Part shown: one piece after another, positions 1-8,230 of the stretch
Layout: the number at the start of each line of letters is the position of its first letter
Numbering within the stretch: position 1 is the stretch's first letter
From: JACKIC01 sp964543795
Lineage (GTDB): Bacteria; Planctomycetota; UBA1135; UBA2386
Direction: 5' to 3'
NCBI GenBank assembly: GCA_964543795.1
Contig: CAZIZN010000005.1
Coordinates: 178,970 to 242,969 of the forward strand
Length of the DNA stretch: 64,000 nt
Translations under genes and position numbers: made by a program
The notes under the pieces: generated by a model
The model's database searches: none
The model's input: only the letters and a program-made list of their open reading frames with translations
What the model was told of the DNA's origin: nothing

Positions 1-359
1 GCGATGCGGATGATGTGCAGGTCGACCTTGCCGTCGTGCCGCGTGCGCACCCCGGGAAGCGAGGCGACGGGGCGGTGGATCACCGAGAACTTGCAGCGCT
101 CGCGCAGCACCTTGTTCGGGCTCTCCTTGGCCGTGACCGTGGGGTACTTCATGGCCACGCGATGGGCCGAGATCGCGGCCATCGCGCGGTCGTAGCAGCC
201 GTTGGCGTCGGCGTCGCGCGCCGGCAACGAGAGGTCCACCGGGTGGAAGTGCAGCGCGAGCGGCAGGGCGTCCGCAACGGCGTGTACGGCGGCGGAGAGT
301 TCGGCGGAGATGCCGTCGCCGAGGAACTCGGCGACGTGCAGGATTTCACGGTCTGGCAT
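1..359 (-). CDS. Isocitrate/isopropylmalate-type dehydrogenase, N-terminal part (cut by window edge)
   Basis: The minus-strand frame is open from an ATG at 359 to the window edge, giving about 119 residues of an incomplete gene. It starts with a GDGI-type motif (FLGDGISAEL) near residue 15. It then has KYPTVTAKESPN and a VIHRPV segment, which match the substrate-loop region of NAD(P)-dependent isocitrate dehydrogenases. The family oxidatively decarboxylates isocitrate to 2-oxoglutarate in the cytoplasm. The catalytic Tyr/Lys and the cofactor-binding C-terminus lie outside the window, so isocitrate versus isopropylmalate specificity cannot be decided fully; the SPN and VIHRP motifs favour isocitrate. 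It is divergent from the glycosyltransferase at 459. Confidence 0.65.
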   Translation of the reverse strand, partial: MPDREILHVAEFLGDGISAELSAAVHAVADALPLALHFHPVDLSLPARDADANGCYDRAMAAISAHRVAMKYPTVTAKESPNKVLRERCKFSVIHRPVASLPGVRTRHDGKVDLHIIRI

Positions 360-458
360 CGGTGCGGGGCGTTGTAGCCGGGGTCGCGGGGCGTTCCAAC
401 GGAACCGCGCCGACGCGCCGATTGGCACCGCGTCGCCGGCGCGTCAAGATTCCGCGCG

Positions 459-1895
459 ATGACGCGGTGGCCGCGGCTCCTGGACGTCCTGCATGCGGGC
501 CCGGCATGGCCGCTGGGTCGATACCTGCTGTTGGCGCTGGCGCTGCGTCTGCCCGCCGTGTGGTGGGCGCGCGGCTACGAGTACATCGACCAGCAGTACC
601 AGTCCGTCGACCCGGCGTGGCACCTCGCGACGGGGCTCGACTGGCACCCGACCTGGGAGTGGATCGACGGCATCCGCAGCTGGGTCTATCCGCATCTGCT
701 CGCCGCGGTCTTCCGCGCGGCGCAGACGCTGGGCTGCACATCCCCCGCGGCGGCGATGGCCTTCGCCCGCGGTGCGCACGCGCTGGTCTCGCTGCTGCCG
801 CTGGCGTTGTTCTGGCTGCTTATCGTGCGTTGGCGGCCGGTGGCCGCGCCGCGCCTGCCGCTGCTGCTGGTGGCGGTGTCGGGACTGTTCGTGACCATCG
901 GCGTGCAGCCGTCGGCGTCGGCGCTCGCCGCCACGTTCGCCGTGGCGTCGGCGATCGCGTGCGCGGGTCCGGGGCGCTGGCCGGCCTGCGGCGGCCTGCT
1001 GCTCGGTTTCGCGTTCGCCTGCCGGTTCCAGGAGGCGCTGTTCGGCCCCGCGCTGGTCGCGGCGCTGCTGTGGCAGCGGCGCTGGCGGGCCGCGATCGCG
1101 TTCGCGGTCGGTTGCCTGCCCGGCATCCTCGTGCAGGGCTTCTCGGACGTCGCGGCCTACGGCCGGTTCCTGCACAGCCCGTTCGCGTACGTGCACTCCA
1201 ACCTCGTGCTCGGGGCGGCGGCGAAGTGGCGCGCGCAGCCGTGGTGGTTCTATCTCGCCGCCGGCGTGGCGCCGCTGCTGGTGATGGTGCCGCCGTTGCT
1301 GCGCACCGCGTGGTCGCGGCTCGCGGCCGGCGCGGCGATCGCCCCCGCGGTCCTCGCCGCCGGAGTCCTCCACCTCGCGCTGCATTCGTGCGTCGGCCGC
1401 AAGGCGCTGCGGTTCGAGTACGCCGCGCTGGCGATGCTCGTCGTGGTCGCGGCCGCGGGCCTCGGGTCGCGGTGCGGTGCGGTGCGGCGCGAACGCTGGC
1501 ACACGGCGTTGCTGTTCGTCGTGCACGGCGCGCTCTGGGTGTTCGCCTCGGCGTGGTACCACCACGCCGGGCCCGTGCAGGCGGCCGAGGCGATCCGGCG
1601 CGACGCGGCCTTCGACGGCGACCTCTGGCTCGTCGACGGCGACGAAACCGCGATCGGCGGCATGGCCTACCTCGCACATCCCGACGTGCGCGTGGTCTGC
1701 GTGGCGCGGCAGCAACTGGGCGAGCGGCTGGCGAAGACGCCGCCCGATCCGGGGACCCTGGTGCTGGTGACGCGGCGCGAACTCGAGCCGGCGGACGCCG
1801 GCATCGCCGCGCGCCTCGAGCCCGTCGCCGCGTTCACGGGCATGTTCGATCTGCGGCAGGGCGAGCGCCGCTTCCTCTACCGCTGGCGCGGCTGA
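459..1895 (+). CDS. GT22 (PIG-B/Alg9-like) membrane mannosyltransferase
   Basis: A 478-residue polytopic protein. Near residues 38-75 it carries the GT22 hallmarks: an acidic/His-Gln-like YIDQQYQSVDPAW segment, then TWEWIDGIRSWVYP, which corresponds to the TWEW-x-x-x-RS loop of Alg9/PIG-B/GPI mannosyltransferases. Hydrophobic stretches fill roughly residues 20-360 and the last ~110 residues look soluble. The family uses dolichyl- or polyprenyl-phosphate mannose on the outer face of the membrane. The acceptor here is unknown; bacterial members are usually assigned to glycolipid or glycoprotein decoration. It converges on the secreted protein gene ending at 1903, leaving 7 bp between stops. Confidence 0.75.
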   Translation: MTRWPRLLDVLHAGPAWPLGRYLLLALALRLPAVWWARGYEYIDQQYQSVDPAWHLATGLDWHPTWEWIDGIRSWVYPHLLAAVFRAAQTLGCTSPAAAMAFARGAHALVSLLPLALFWLLIVRWRPVAAPRLPLLLVAVSGLFVTIGVQPSASALAATFAVASAIACAGPGRWPACGGLLLGFAFACRFQEALFGPALVAALLWQRRWRAAIAFAVGCLPGILVQGFSDVAAYGRFLHSPFAYVHSNLVLGAAAKWRAQPWWFYLAAGVAPLLVMVPPLLRTAWSRLAAGAAIAPAVLAAGVLHLALHSCVGRKALRFEYAALAMLVVVAAAGLGSRCGAVRRERWHTALLFVVHGALWVFASAWYHHAGPVQAAEAIRRDAAFDGDLWLVDGDETAIGGMAYLAHPDVRVVCVARQQLGERLAKTPPDPGTLVLVTRRELEPADAGIAARLEPVAAFTGMFDLRQGERRFLYRWRG

Positions 1896-1902
1896 GGTCC
1901 GC

Positions 1903-2910
1903 TCACTTCTTGGCGGGCTCGGCCTTCTTCGGCAGCAGCGACTCCTCGGTCGCGCGCTTGGCCGTGATCGTCGTCTTCATCGCGATCGCCACCTCGCCGC
2001 CCATCGGGCTCTGCATCTCGAGGTCCATGCTCACCTGGCTCGTGCCCTCGAGCAGGAAGCCGTCGGTGCGCGAGATCTTCTGCCGGCCCTCGATCTTGCC
2101 GTTCTTGATCTTCATGCCGTCCATCATCGCGCGGGCCATCTTCTCCTCTTCGCTCTCGGCCTCGCCGTCCTTGGCCTGCGCGTCGCCGCCGGACTTCTCG
2201 ACGGTTCCCTTGGCCGTGATCTCGAACGACTCGGCGTCGAAGCTGGCGAGCGTCAGCTCCATCTTGTTGTCGACCGCGGCGCGCGACGCCTTGCCGGACG
2301 TGGTGCGGGTCCAGGGCGTGCCGACGGCGATCGGCTTCTCCGGCAGGGCGCCGAACACGTTCTCGACGATCGTCTCGAAGGCGCGCTCGTTGAGCGAGCC
2401 GGCGAGCATCTGGCCGGCCATGCGGCCGCCCTTCTTGCGGGCCTCCGCGAGGATGGTGTCGAGTCCTTCGATCTTCGCGACCCGGCCGTAGCTGCCGACC
2501 GTGGCGAGGAACGACTTGCCGGCCAGCGACGACATCGCCTCGCCCATCGCCGCCATACCCATGCCGTCGTCCTCCGGCGGCGTCTCGCTCGCGGAGTCGA
2601 ATTCGACGTCGCCCATCATCGGCACGGTCATCGTGCCGCGCACGCGCACGATGTCGGCCCGCACCGTGAGTTGTCCCTTGTCGTCGACGTCCGCCACCGT
2701 GATGCGGACCGCGTATTCGATGGAGTTGCCCATGTCCATCGATTGGCCCTCCATGTCGATCGCCTGCTCCTGCTTCGTCTGCTGCACGAAGCACGCCGTC
2801 GCACCTTTCTTGGCGGTGATGCGCAAGTCGTGCTCGGGGGCCTGCGCTGCGAGTGCGCCGGCGAGGGTCCATGTGGCGAGGGAGAGAGTCCGGATGCGGA
2901 GAATCTTCAT
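1903..2910 (-). CDS. Secreted conserved hypothetical protein (DUF6263-like)
   Basis: A 335-residue protein with an N-terminal signal peptide (MKILRIRTLSLATWTLAGA, cleavage near AAQA). The body contains paired beta-rich segments and a PIAVGTPWTR motif typical of planctomycete exported proteins assigned to DUF6263. Methionine-rich runs (residues ~45-60 and ~105-120) and an acidic, lysine-rich C-terminus ending PKKAEPAKK are notable. No enzyme motif is seen. It is the last gene of a minus-strand run after the response regulator, 65 bp downstream, so it may belong to that operon or to its regulon. The family name is tentative. Confidence 0.6.
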   Translation of the reverse strand: MKILRIRTLSLATWTLAGALAAQAPEHDLRITAKKGATACFVQQTKQEQAIDMEGQSMDMGNSIEYAVRITVADVDDKGQLTVRADIVRVRGTMTVPMMGDVEFDSASETPPEDDGMGMAAMGEAMSSLAGKSFLATVGSYGRVAKIEGLDTILAEARKKGGRMAGQMLAGSLNERAFETIVENVFGALPEKPIAVGTPWTRTTSGKASRAAVDNKMELTLASFDAESFEITAKGTVEKSGGDAQAKDGEAESEEEKMARAMMDGMKIKNGKIEGRQKISRTDGFLLEGTSQVSMDLEMQSPMGGEVAIAMKTTITAKRATEESLLPKKAEPAKK

Positions 2911-2975
2911 GCGGGCGGCACAGTAGCCGATCGGCGGCGCGGTACGTCGTGGGTCGAAGGTGGCCCGACCCGGCG

Positions 2976-3668
2976 TCAGCCGCCGCAGTCCAGCCGCAGG
3001 CCGAGACCGCGCACCGTGATCAGGTGCCGCGGGGTCGTCGGGTCCGCTTCGAACAGCTTGCGCAGCCGCAGCACGACGTTGTCGAGCGTGCGCACGGTCA
3101 CGGGAGCGGAACTGCCGAACAGGTGCTCCACGATGGTCTTGCGCGTGACGACCGAACCCTTGTGCCCGGCCAGCAGCTTCAGCAGCTTGGTCTCGGTCGC
3201 AGTGAGCTCCACGGTCTCCCCGGTGCGCGTCGTCGCGGCCATGGCGCGGAAGTCGATCCGGTTGCCGCCGAAGGCGAGCACGTCGTCGCCCGCACCCGGC
3301 GCCGGCCGTCGACGCAACAACGCGTCGACCCGCAGCAGCAGCTCGCGCAGGTTGAAGGGTTTGGTGACGTAGTCGTCGGCGGCGAGTTCGAGGCCGCGGA
3401 TCCGGTCCTGGTCGGCGCTGCGTGCGCTGAGCACGAGCACCGGCGTGTGGTCGCCGCGCGCCCGCAGTTGGCGCAGCACCTCGAACCCGTCCATGCCCGG
3501 CAGCATCACGTCGAGGATCAGCAGGTCGATGCCGCCGGCGGCCATGCGTTCGAGCGCCTTGGGGCCCGTGAACACGTGCTCGGCGTGGTACGACTCGAGC
3601 GTCAGGTTGTCGCAGAGCATCTCGCCGAGCGCGCGCTCGTCTTCGGCGACCAGGATCCAGCGGCTCAT
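2976..3668 (-). CDS. OmpR/PhoB-family response regulator
   Basis: A 230-residue cytoplasmic DNA-binding regulator. The receiver domain (1-~120) has acidic ED at 9-11, phospho-acceptor Asp53 in LLILDVMLPGMDGF, and Lys103 in DDYVTKPFN. The C-terminal winged helix (~130-228) carries the TATETKLLKLLAGHKG and TVRTLDNVVLRLRKLF segments of OmpR proteins. Its ATG at 3668 overlaps the stop of the upstream histidine kinase by 4 bp (ATGA), so the two are translationally coupled and form a cognate pair. Target genes are unknown; the flanking secreted-protein genes on the same strand are the nearest candidates. Confidence 0.93.
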   Translation of the reverse strand: MSRWILVAEDERALGEMLCDNLTLESYHAEHVFTGPKALERMAAGGIDLLILDVMLPGMDGFEVLRQLRARGDHTPVLVLSARSADQDRIRGLELAADDYVTKPFNLRELLLRVDALLRRRPAPGAGDDVLAFGGNRIDFRAMAATTRTGETVELTATETKLLKLLAGHKGSVVTRKTIVEHLFGSSAPVTVRTLDNVVLRLRKLFEADPTTPRHLITVRGLGLRLDCGG

Positions 3669-4648
3669 GCGGCACCTCGGCGGGGCAGGCGCACGGTGAA
3701 GACGGCGCCGCGGTCGCGCCCTGCGCTCGCGGCGGCGACGTCGCCGCCGTGCGCGGCGACGAGTTCGCGCACGAGATGCAGGCCGAGCCCGGTGCCGCCG
3801 CTGGCTTCGTCGCTGCCGCGCCAGAACGGCGCGAACGCGTGCTCCAGTTCGTCCGCGTCCAGGCCGCGGCCGGCATCGGCGATGCGGACGACCGCCGCGC
3901 CGCCGTCGTCGCCGACGTGCACGTGCACGGTGCTGCCGGCCGGCGAGTACTTGATCGCGTTGTCGAGCAGGTTGCAGAGCACGAGCTGCATGGCCACGGG
4001 GTCGCGTTCGAGCCGCATGTGCTCCGGCAGCTCCGCGGTGAGCGCGACACCGCATGCCAGCGCGCGTCCCTCCATCGCTCGCAGGGCCTGCTGCACGTCG
4101 GCGACGAGGTCGCCCGCGACCGCGCGGCCGGCGTGCCGCGTCGCCCGCAGCCCGGCCGCCGTGAGCACGTTGTCGAGGCCGAGCCGCAGGCGCTCGCATT
4201 CGCGCAACCCCGTCGCGACGTAGCGTCCGACCTTCTCGGGAGGCACCCGGTCGTCCTGCAGGGACTCGAGCAGCAGCGAGATCGTCGCCAGCGGCGTCTT
4301 GAGTTCGTGCGTGGCGGCGGCCAGGAAGCGGTCCTGCGTGCGTCTGGCGTCCTGTTCGCGCCGCACGGCGGTGAAGTAGAGCCAGCCCGCGATCAGCAGG
4401 ATCGCGGTGAAGAACGTGCCCTCGGACGCGAACATCCACCGTCGCGACGCGGCGAGGTCGGCGATGCCGCCGACGTCCTCTGCGCCGAGCGCGCGCGCCG
4501 CGCCGTCGATGTCGCCGCGCTGCAGGGATCCGCCCGCGGCGGCGAGGTCCGCGGTGGTGGACAGGCCGAGCAGCGCCCACCACACCGCCAGCGCGAGGGA
4601 CAGGGTGAGGACGGTGGCGAAGAGGATGGAGGTGAACTGCCGCGGCAC
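3665..4648 (-). CDS. Sensor histidine kinase (HisKA/HATPase)
   Basis: A 327-residue membrane kinase from a GTG at 4648. An upstream ATG in frame would overlap the preceding gene by more than 70 bp, so the GTG is preferred. It has TM1 at ~8-29, a short periplasmic loop of ~50 residues and TM2 at ~79-95. The HisKA helix carries phospho-acceptor His114 in ATHELKTP. The HATPase domain has an N-box NLLDNAIKYSP, a G1 box DAGRGLDADE and a G2 box GTGLGLHLV. The small periplasmic loop offers no recognisable ligand domain. It follows the secreted-protein gene by 7 bp and overlaps the response regulator by 4 bp. Confidence 0.92.
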   Translation of the reverse strand: MPRQFTSILFATVLTLSLALAVWWALLGLSTTADLAAAGGSLQRGDIDGAARALGAEDVGGIADLAASRRWMFASEGTFFTAILLIAGWLYFTAVRREQDARRTQDRFLAAATHELKTPLATISLLLESLQDDRVPPEKVGRYVATGLRECERLRLGLDNVLTAAGLRATRHAGRAVAGDLVADVQQALRAMEGRALACGVALTAELPEHMRLERDPVAMQLVLCNLLDNAIKYSPAGSTVHVHVGDDGGAAVVRIADAGRGLDADELEHAFAPFWRGSDEASGGTGLGLHLVRELVAAHGGDVAAASAGRDRGAVFTVRLPRRGAA

Positions 4649-4655
4649 GTCGGTG

Positions 4656-5765
4656 TCAGAGCGTACGCAGTCGGACCGCGTAGCCGAAGGCCTTGACCTC
4701 GGTGGCGATCGCGGCGTCGGCGTCGACACTGTTCCCGACGGTGTAGGTGCCGCGTCCGGGCGGGGCGATGGTGCCGAGCGTGACCGTCTGGGCGTTGGAG
4801 ACCGCCACGCCGAGCGGGTTGGCGGCGGGCGCCAGCGCGGCGAGCTGTTCGTGGATCACCATCCCGGCGAACACCGCATCGGCGGGCACGGGGAAGGCGT
4901 TGCCCGGCAGCCCGGGCTCGAGCGTGCCGACCGGCGTCGCGAACGTGAGCACGCTGGCGTCGATGCGGACCAGCAGGTCGCAACTCGTGCCCGGGAAGCG
5001 GAAGGGCAGGGGACCGAAGGCGCTCTGCGTGTTGTCGAGGCCGTAGAGCACGAACACGGGCGCATTGGCGCCGAGGTTCTGGCCCGTGACGAAGTGGGCG
5101 GCGCCGGGCGCGCGGTGGCCGCCCGTGCCGATCGCGATTGCAGGCGCCGAGCCACCGATGCTGCAGCCCTGACCGTAGGCGACCGCCGCACCGTCGGTCG
5201 GGCCGCCGCTCGTGCTCGCGCCGTCGAGGAACGTGTGCGCCGAGCCGCCGAAGTTGTTGTTCGTCATCGCGAACTCGATCACGAGCCAGCCGCCGACGGG
5301 GATCGCGATGGACACCGGCGTCGCGAACGCGAACGTCAGGCTGCCGTTCGCCTCGCCCCACGCCTGCGGGCCGAAGTACCCCTGATCGGGGAAGTACGAA
5401 TGCTGGCCGCTCCACACGGTGGTCAGCGGGCTCGTGAGGTTGTTCGCGAAGCGCGACTCGGGGATCGCCACGGTCGACGTGCCGATACGGATCTGCAGGT
5501 CCTGGATCGTGAACGGACCGGGCGCGCCGACGGGCGGGATCGGGCCGTCGTAGCGCAGCGACAACTCGGTGGCGGTGAAGGTGGCGGCGCCGACCTCGGC
5601 CGCGTCGAAGAACATCTGCACGCGCGCGTTCTCGGCGCGGAACGGCAGCAGGCCGTAGTTCGGCAGCTCCTGCGCGGGATTCGCGGTCGCCGGCAGGGTG
5701 AGGTGAGTCTGGGCGGGAACGGCTGCGGCGACGGCGAGCAGACAGGGAACGACCGGGTTGTTCAT
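4656..5765 (-). CDS. Exported beta-rich hypothetical protein, first gene of the two-component operon
   Basis: A 369-residue protein with signal peptide MNNPVVPCLLAVAAAVPAQ. Its C-terminal ~120 residues (VFVLYGLDNTQSAFGPLPF to SNAQTVTLG) resemble the terminal module seen in other exported proteins in this window. N-terminal features such as SYFPDQGYF and FAMTNNNFGG resemble those of the 28278-29354 product. No catalytic motif is seen. A purine-rich AGGTT precedes the ATG at 5765. It lies 7 bp upstream of the histidine kinase, so it is probably cotranscribed with the sensor system. Likely periplasmic or cell-surface; function unknown. Confidence 0.7.
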   Translation of the reverse strand: MNNPVVPCLLAVAAAVPAQTHLTLPATANPAQELPNYGLLPFRAENARVQMFFDAAEVGAATFTATELSLRYDGPIPPVGAPGPFTIQDLQIRIGTSTVAIPESRFANNLTSPLTTVWSGQHSYFPDQGYFGPQAWGEANGSLTFAFATPVSIAIPVGGWLVIEFAMTNNNFGGSAHTFLDGASTSGGPTDGAAVAYGQGCSIGGSAPAIAIGTGGHRAPGAAHFVTGQNLGANAPVFVLYGLDNTQSAFGPLPFRFPGTSCDLLVRIDASVLTFATPVGTLEPGLPGNAFPVPADAVFAGMVIHEQLAALAPAANPLGVAVSNAQTVTLGTIAPPGRGTYTVGNSVDADAAIATEVKAFGYAVRLRTL

Positions 5766-5887
5766 GATCGGAGAACCTCGTTGCGTGGTTGGAGCACGTG
5801 GTCGGCACGCTACGGACCGCGCGACGGCGTGTGTCACCGTCGGGTCATTCCGCGCCCGCTGCCAGGCCGGCTAGACTGCGTGGTCGC

Positions 5888-8176
5888 GTGTCGTTCCTCG
5901 CCTCCTTCGTCGCCGTCGCCGTCGCCCTCGCACCGCAGGATCCGTCTCGCGCGGCCACGTCGGGGTGGCACGAGTTCGTAGTCGCGCACTGCATCGACTG
6001 CCACGGCGGCGACGTCGTGAAGGGAGGGCTGGACCTCGACGCAGTGCCGGCCGACGACGTCGAGCGGCTCTGGCGCGCGAGCCGGTTGCGGCAGCGGGTG
6101 CTGGCCGGCGAGATGCCGCCGGCCGATGCCGAACGGCCCGCCGCCGCCGAGGTGCGCGCGTTCGTCGCCGCCGTCGACGCGCAGTTGCGTACGGAGGTGC
6201 CGCTGCTGCCGCGTACCGCGGGGCGCGTCACGGTGCGGCGCCTGAGCCGCAGCCAGTGGCAGAACTCGGTGCGCGACCTGCTCGGTGTCTCGATCGACGT
6301 CGGGCACTTCCCCGCCGACGACCTCGGCTACGGCTTCGACACGATCGGCGACGCGCTGTCCCTGTCGACGCTGCACCTCGAGCACTACCTCGCGGCCGCC
6401 GGCCGCGTCGCGGCCCTGGCGATCGACGACACCGATCCCGCGCGGCCCGCGGTGCGGCGCATCGAAGCCGAGGCGATGACCGTGGCGCGGGGCCAGGAGG
6501 TGTCGCGCGGCGGCGGCCTCACGCTGATCACGACCGGCCGGCTCGAACACGCCGTGCAGGTGCCGCGCGACGGCGACTACCGGCTGCGTGTGCTCGCGGG
6601 CGCCGACCAGGCGGGCACCGAGCCGGCGCGCATGCGCGTGCTGCTCGGCGACCGGGCGCTGGCGACGTTCGACGTGGCCGAGCGGCGGTTGCGCGAGTTC
6701 GTGTGCGACGTGCGTCTGACGGCCGGCGAGCAGACCCTCGGCGTCGCGTTCCTCAACGACCACTACGAGCCGCAGCACCCCGATCCTGCGCGCCGGGACC
6801 GCAACCTGCACGTCGACTGGGTCGAACTCGTCGGCCCGACCGACGTCGTGCCGGTGCCGCCGGCGCGGCGCTGGCTCGCGCCGGCGATGGCGCCCGACGC
6901 GCCGGCCGCCGAGGTGGTGCGGCGCTTCGTGCGCACGCTGCTGCCGCGGCTCTGGCGGCGCCCGGTGGACGGCGACGAGATCGATCGTCTCGCGGCGCTC
7001 GGCGAACGGCAGCTGCAGGCCGGGGAGCCGCTGGCGGGCGCGTTGCGGGTCGCGCTGCAGGCGGCGCTGGCGTCGCCGCACTTCCTGTTCCGCATCGAGG
7101 TCGGCGGTCTGGCACCCGCGCCGGACCGGCCGGCGCCCCTGCCCGCGCACGTGATCGCGCAGCGCCTGGCGTTCTTCCTCTGGGGCAGCGCGCCGGACGA
7201 ACGCCTGCTGGCGCTCGCCGACAAGGGCCGCTTCACGGATCCCGCAGCGCTGGTCGCCGAGGTCGATCGCATGCTCGCCGATGCGCGCGCCGAGTCCCTC
7301 GCCACCGACTTCGCCGCGCAATGGCTCGAACTGCGCAACCTCGCCGAGCGCACCCCCGACCCGCAGCGCTTCCCGGGCTTCGACGACCGGCTGCGCGCCT
7401 CGCTGCGCCGCGAGACCGAACTGCTGTTCCTCGCCGTCCTGCGCGAAGGCCGCGACGTACGCGACCTGCTCGACTGCGACTTCACGCACGTCGACGCGAC
7501 GCTCGCCGCGTTCTACGGATTGCCCGCCGAAGGGCTCGGCGACGCGTTCGTCAAGATCGCGCTGCCGCCGGACCAGGCCGAACGCGGCGGCGTGCTCGGC
7601 CACGGCAGCGTGCTGGCCGTGACCTCGAATCCGACCCGCACCTCACCGGTCAAGCGCGGCAAGTGGATCCTCGAGAACCTGCTCGGCCAGCCGCCTCCCG
7701 CCCCGCCGCCCGGCAACGACTCGTTCGCCGACGAGGCGGCGATCGACAGCAGCCGGAGCTTCCGCGAACAGCTCGCCCAGCACCGCGCGAAGGCGAGCTG
7801 CGCCGCCTGCCACGTGCGCATGGACACCCTGGGCTTCGCGCTCGAGCGGTACGACGCGATCGGGCGGCACCGTCTGCGCGACGCCGGCGGCGCCATCGAC
7901 GCGAGCGGCCAACTGCCCGACGGGCGCCGCATCGACGGCCTCGGCGAACTGCGCTCGGTGCTGCGCGACGATCCCGCCTTCGTGCGCACCCTCGCCCACA
8001 AGCTGTTCGTCTACGGCGTCGGGCGCGAGGCCCGGCCGATCGACCGCCTGCGCCTCGACCTCGCCGTCGAGGACCGCCTGCGCCGCGGCCCCGTCACCCT
8101 GCGCGACCTCGTCCTCCTGATCGTCACCGGCGAGTGGTTCACCCACCGCGACGACACCGCCATCCGTTCGAAATAG
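5888..8176 (+). CDS. DUF1592-family planctomycete cytochrome-type protein (DUF1587/1595/1592/1588/1585)
   Basis: About 762 residues from a GTG at 5888, chosen because it starts the signal peptide MSFLASFVAVAVALAPQ. A haem-c-type CIDCH motif follows at 35-39. The domains come in the usual order: DUF1587 (SRSQWQNSVRDLLGV), DUF1595 (LWRRPVDGDEIDRL), DUF1592 (ASPHFLFRIE and AQRLAFFLWGSAPDE), DUF1588 (TSNPTRTSPVKRGKW, with a second CAACH) and DUF1585 (LAHKLFVYGVGR). The family is abundant in Planctomycetota and is exported; its reaction is not established. It usually pairs with a DUF1552 gene, which is absent here. The stop TAG lies inside an intergenic repeat unit. Confidence 0.92.
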   Translation: MSFLASFVAVAVALAPQDPSRAATSGWHEFVVAHCIDCHGGDVVKGGLDLDAVPADDVERLWRASRLRQRVLAGEMPPADAERPAAAEVRAFVAAVDAQLRTEVPLLPRTAGRVTVRRLSRSQWQNSVRDLLGVSIDVGHFPADDLGYGFDTIGDALSLSTLHLEHYLAAAGRVAALAIDDTDPARPAVRRIEAEAMTVARGQEVSRGGGLTLITTGRLEHAVQVPRDGDYRLRVLAGADQAGTEPARMRVLLGDRALATFDVAERRLREFVCDVRLTAGEQTLGVAFLNDHYEPQHPDPARRDRNLHVDWVELVGPTDVVPVPPARRWLAPAMAPDAPAAEVVRRFVRTLLPRLWRRPVDGDEIDRLAALGERQLQAGEPLAGALRVALQAALASPHFLFRIEVGGLAPAPDRPAPLPAHVIAQRLAFFLWGSAPDERLLALADKGRFTDPAALVAEVDRMLADARAESLATDFAAQWLELRNLAERTPDPQRFPGFDDRLRASLRRETELLFLAVLREGRDVRDLLDCDFTHVDATLAAFYGLPAEGLGDAFVKIALPPDQAERGGVLGHGSVLAVTSNPTRTSPVKRGKWILENLLGQPPPAPPPGNDSFADEAAIDSSRSFREQLAQHRAKASCAACHVRMDTLGFALERYDAIGRHRLRDAGGAIDASGQLPDGRRIDGLGELRSVLRDDPAFVRTLAHKLFVYGVGREARPIDRLRLDLAVEDRLRRGPVTLRDLVLLIVTGEWFTHRDDTAIRSK

Positions 8177-8210
8177 CTGCGTACGGTACCTGGTTCGTTC
8201 CACCACCATT
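8170..8210 (+). repeat. Intergenic repeat unit A (single)
   Basis: One ~40 bp unit with outer end AAATAGCTGCGTAC and inner end CCACCACCATT. The central dyad is a variant (GGTACCTGGTTCG). The TAG stop of the DUF1592 gene (8174-8176) is part of the unit. It sits between convergent genes and is followed by 20 bp before the dihydrolipoyl dehydrogenase stop. Confidence 0.85.
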
Positions 8211-8230
8211 CCGCCGCGGTCGCCGCCCGA

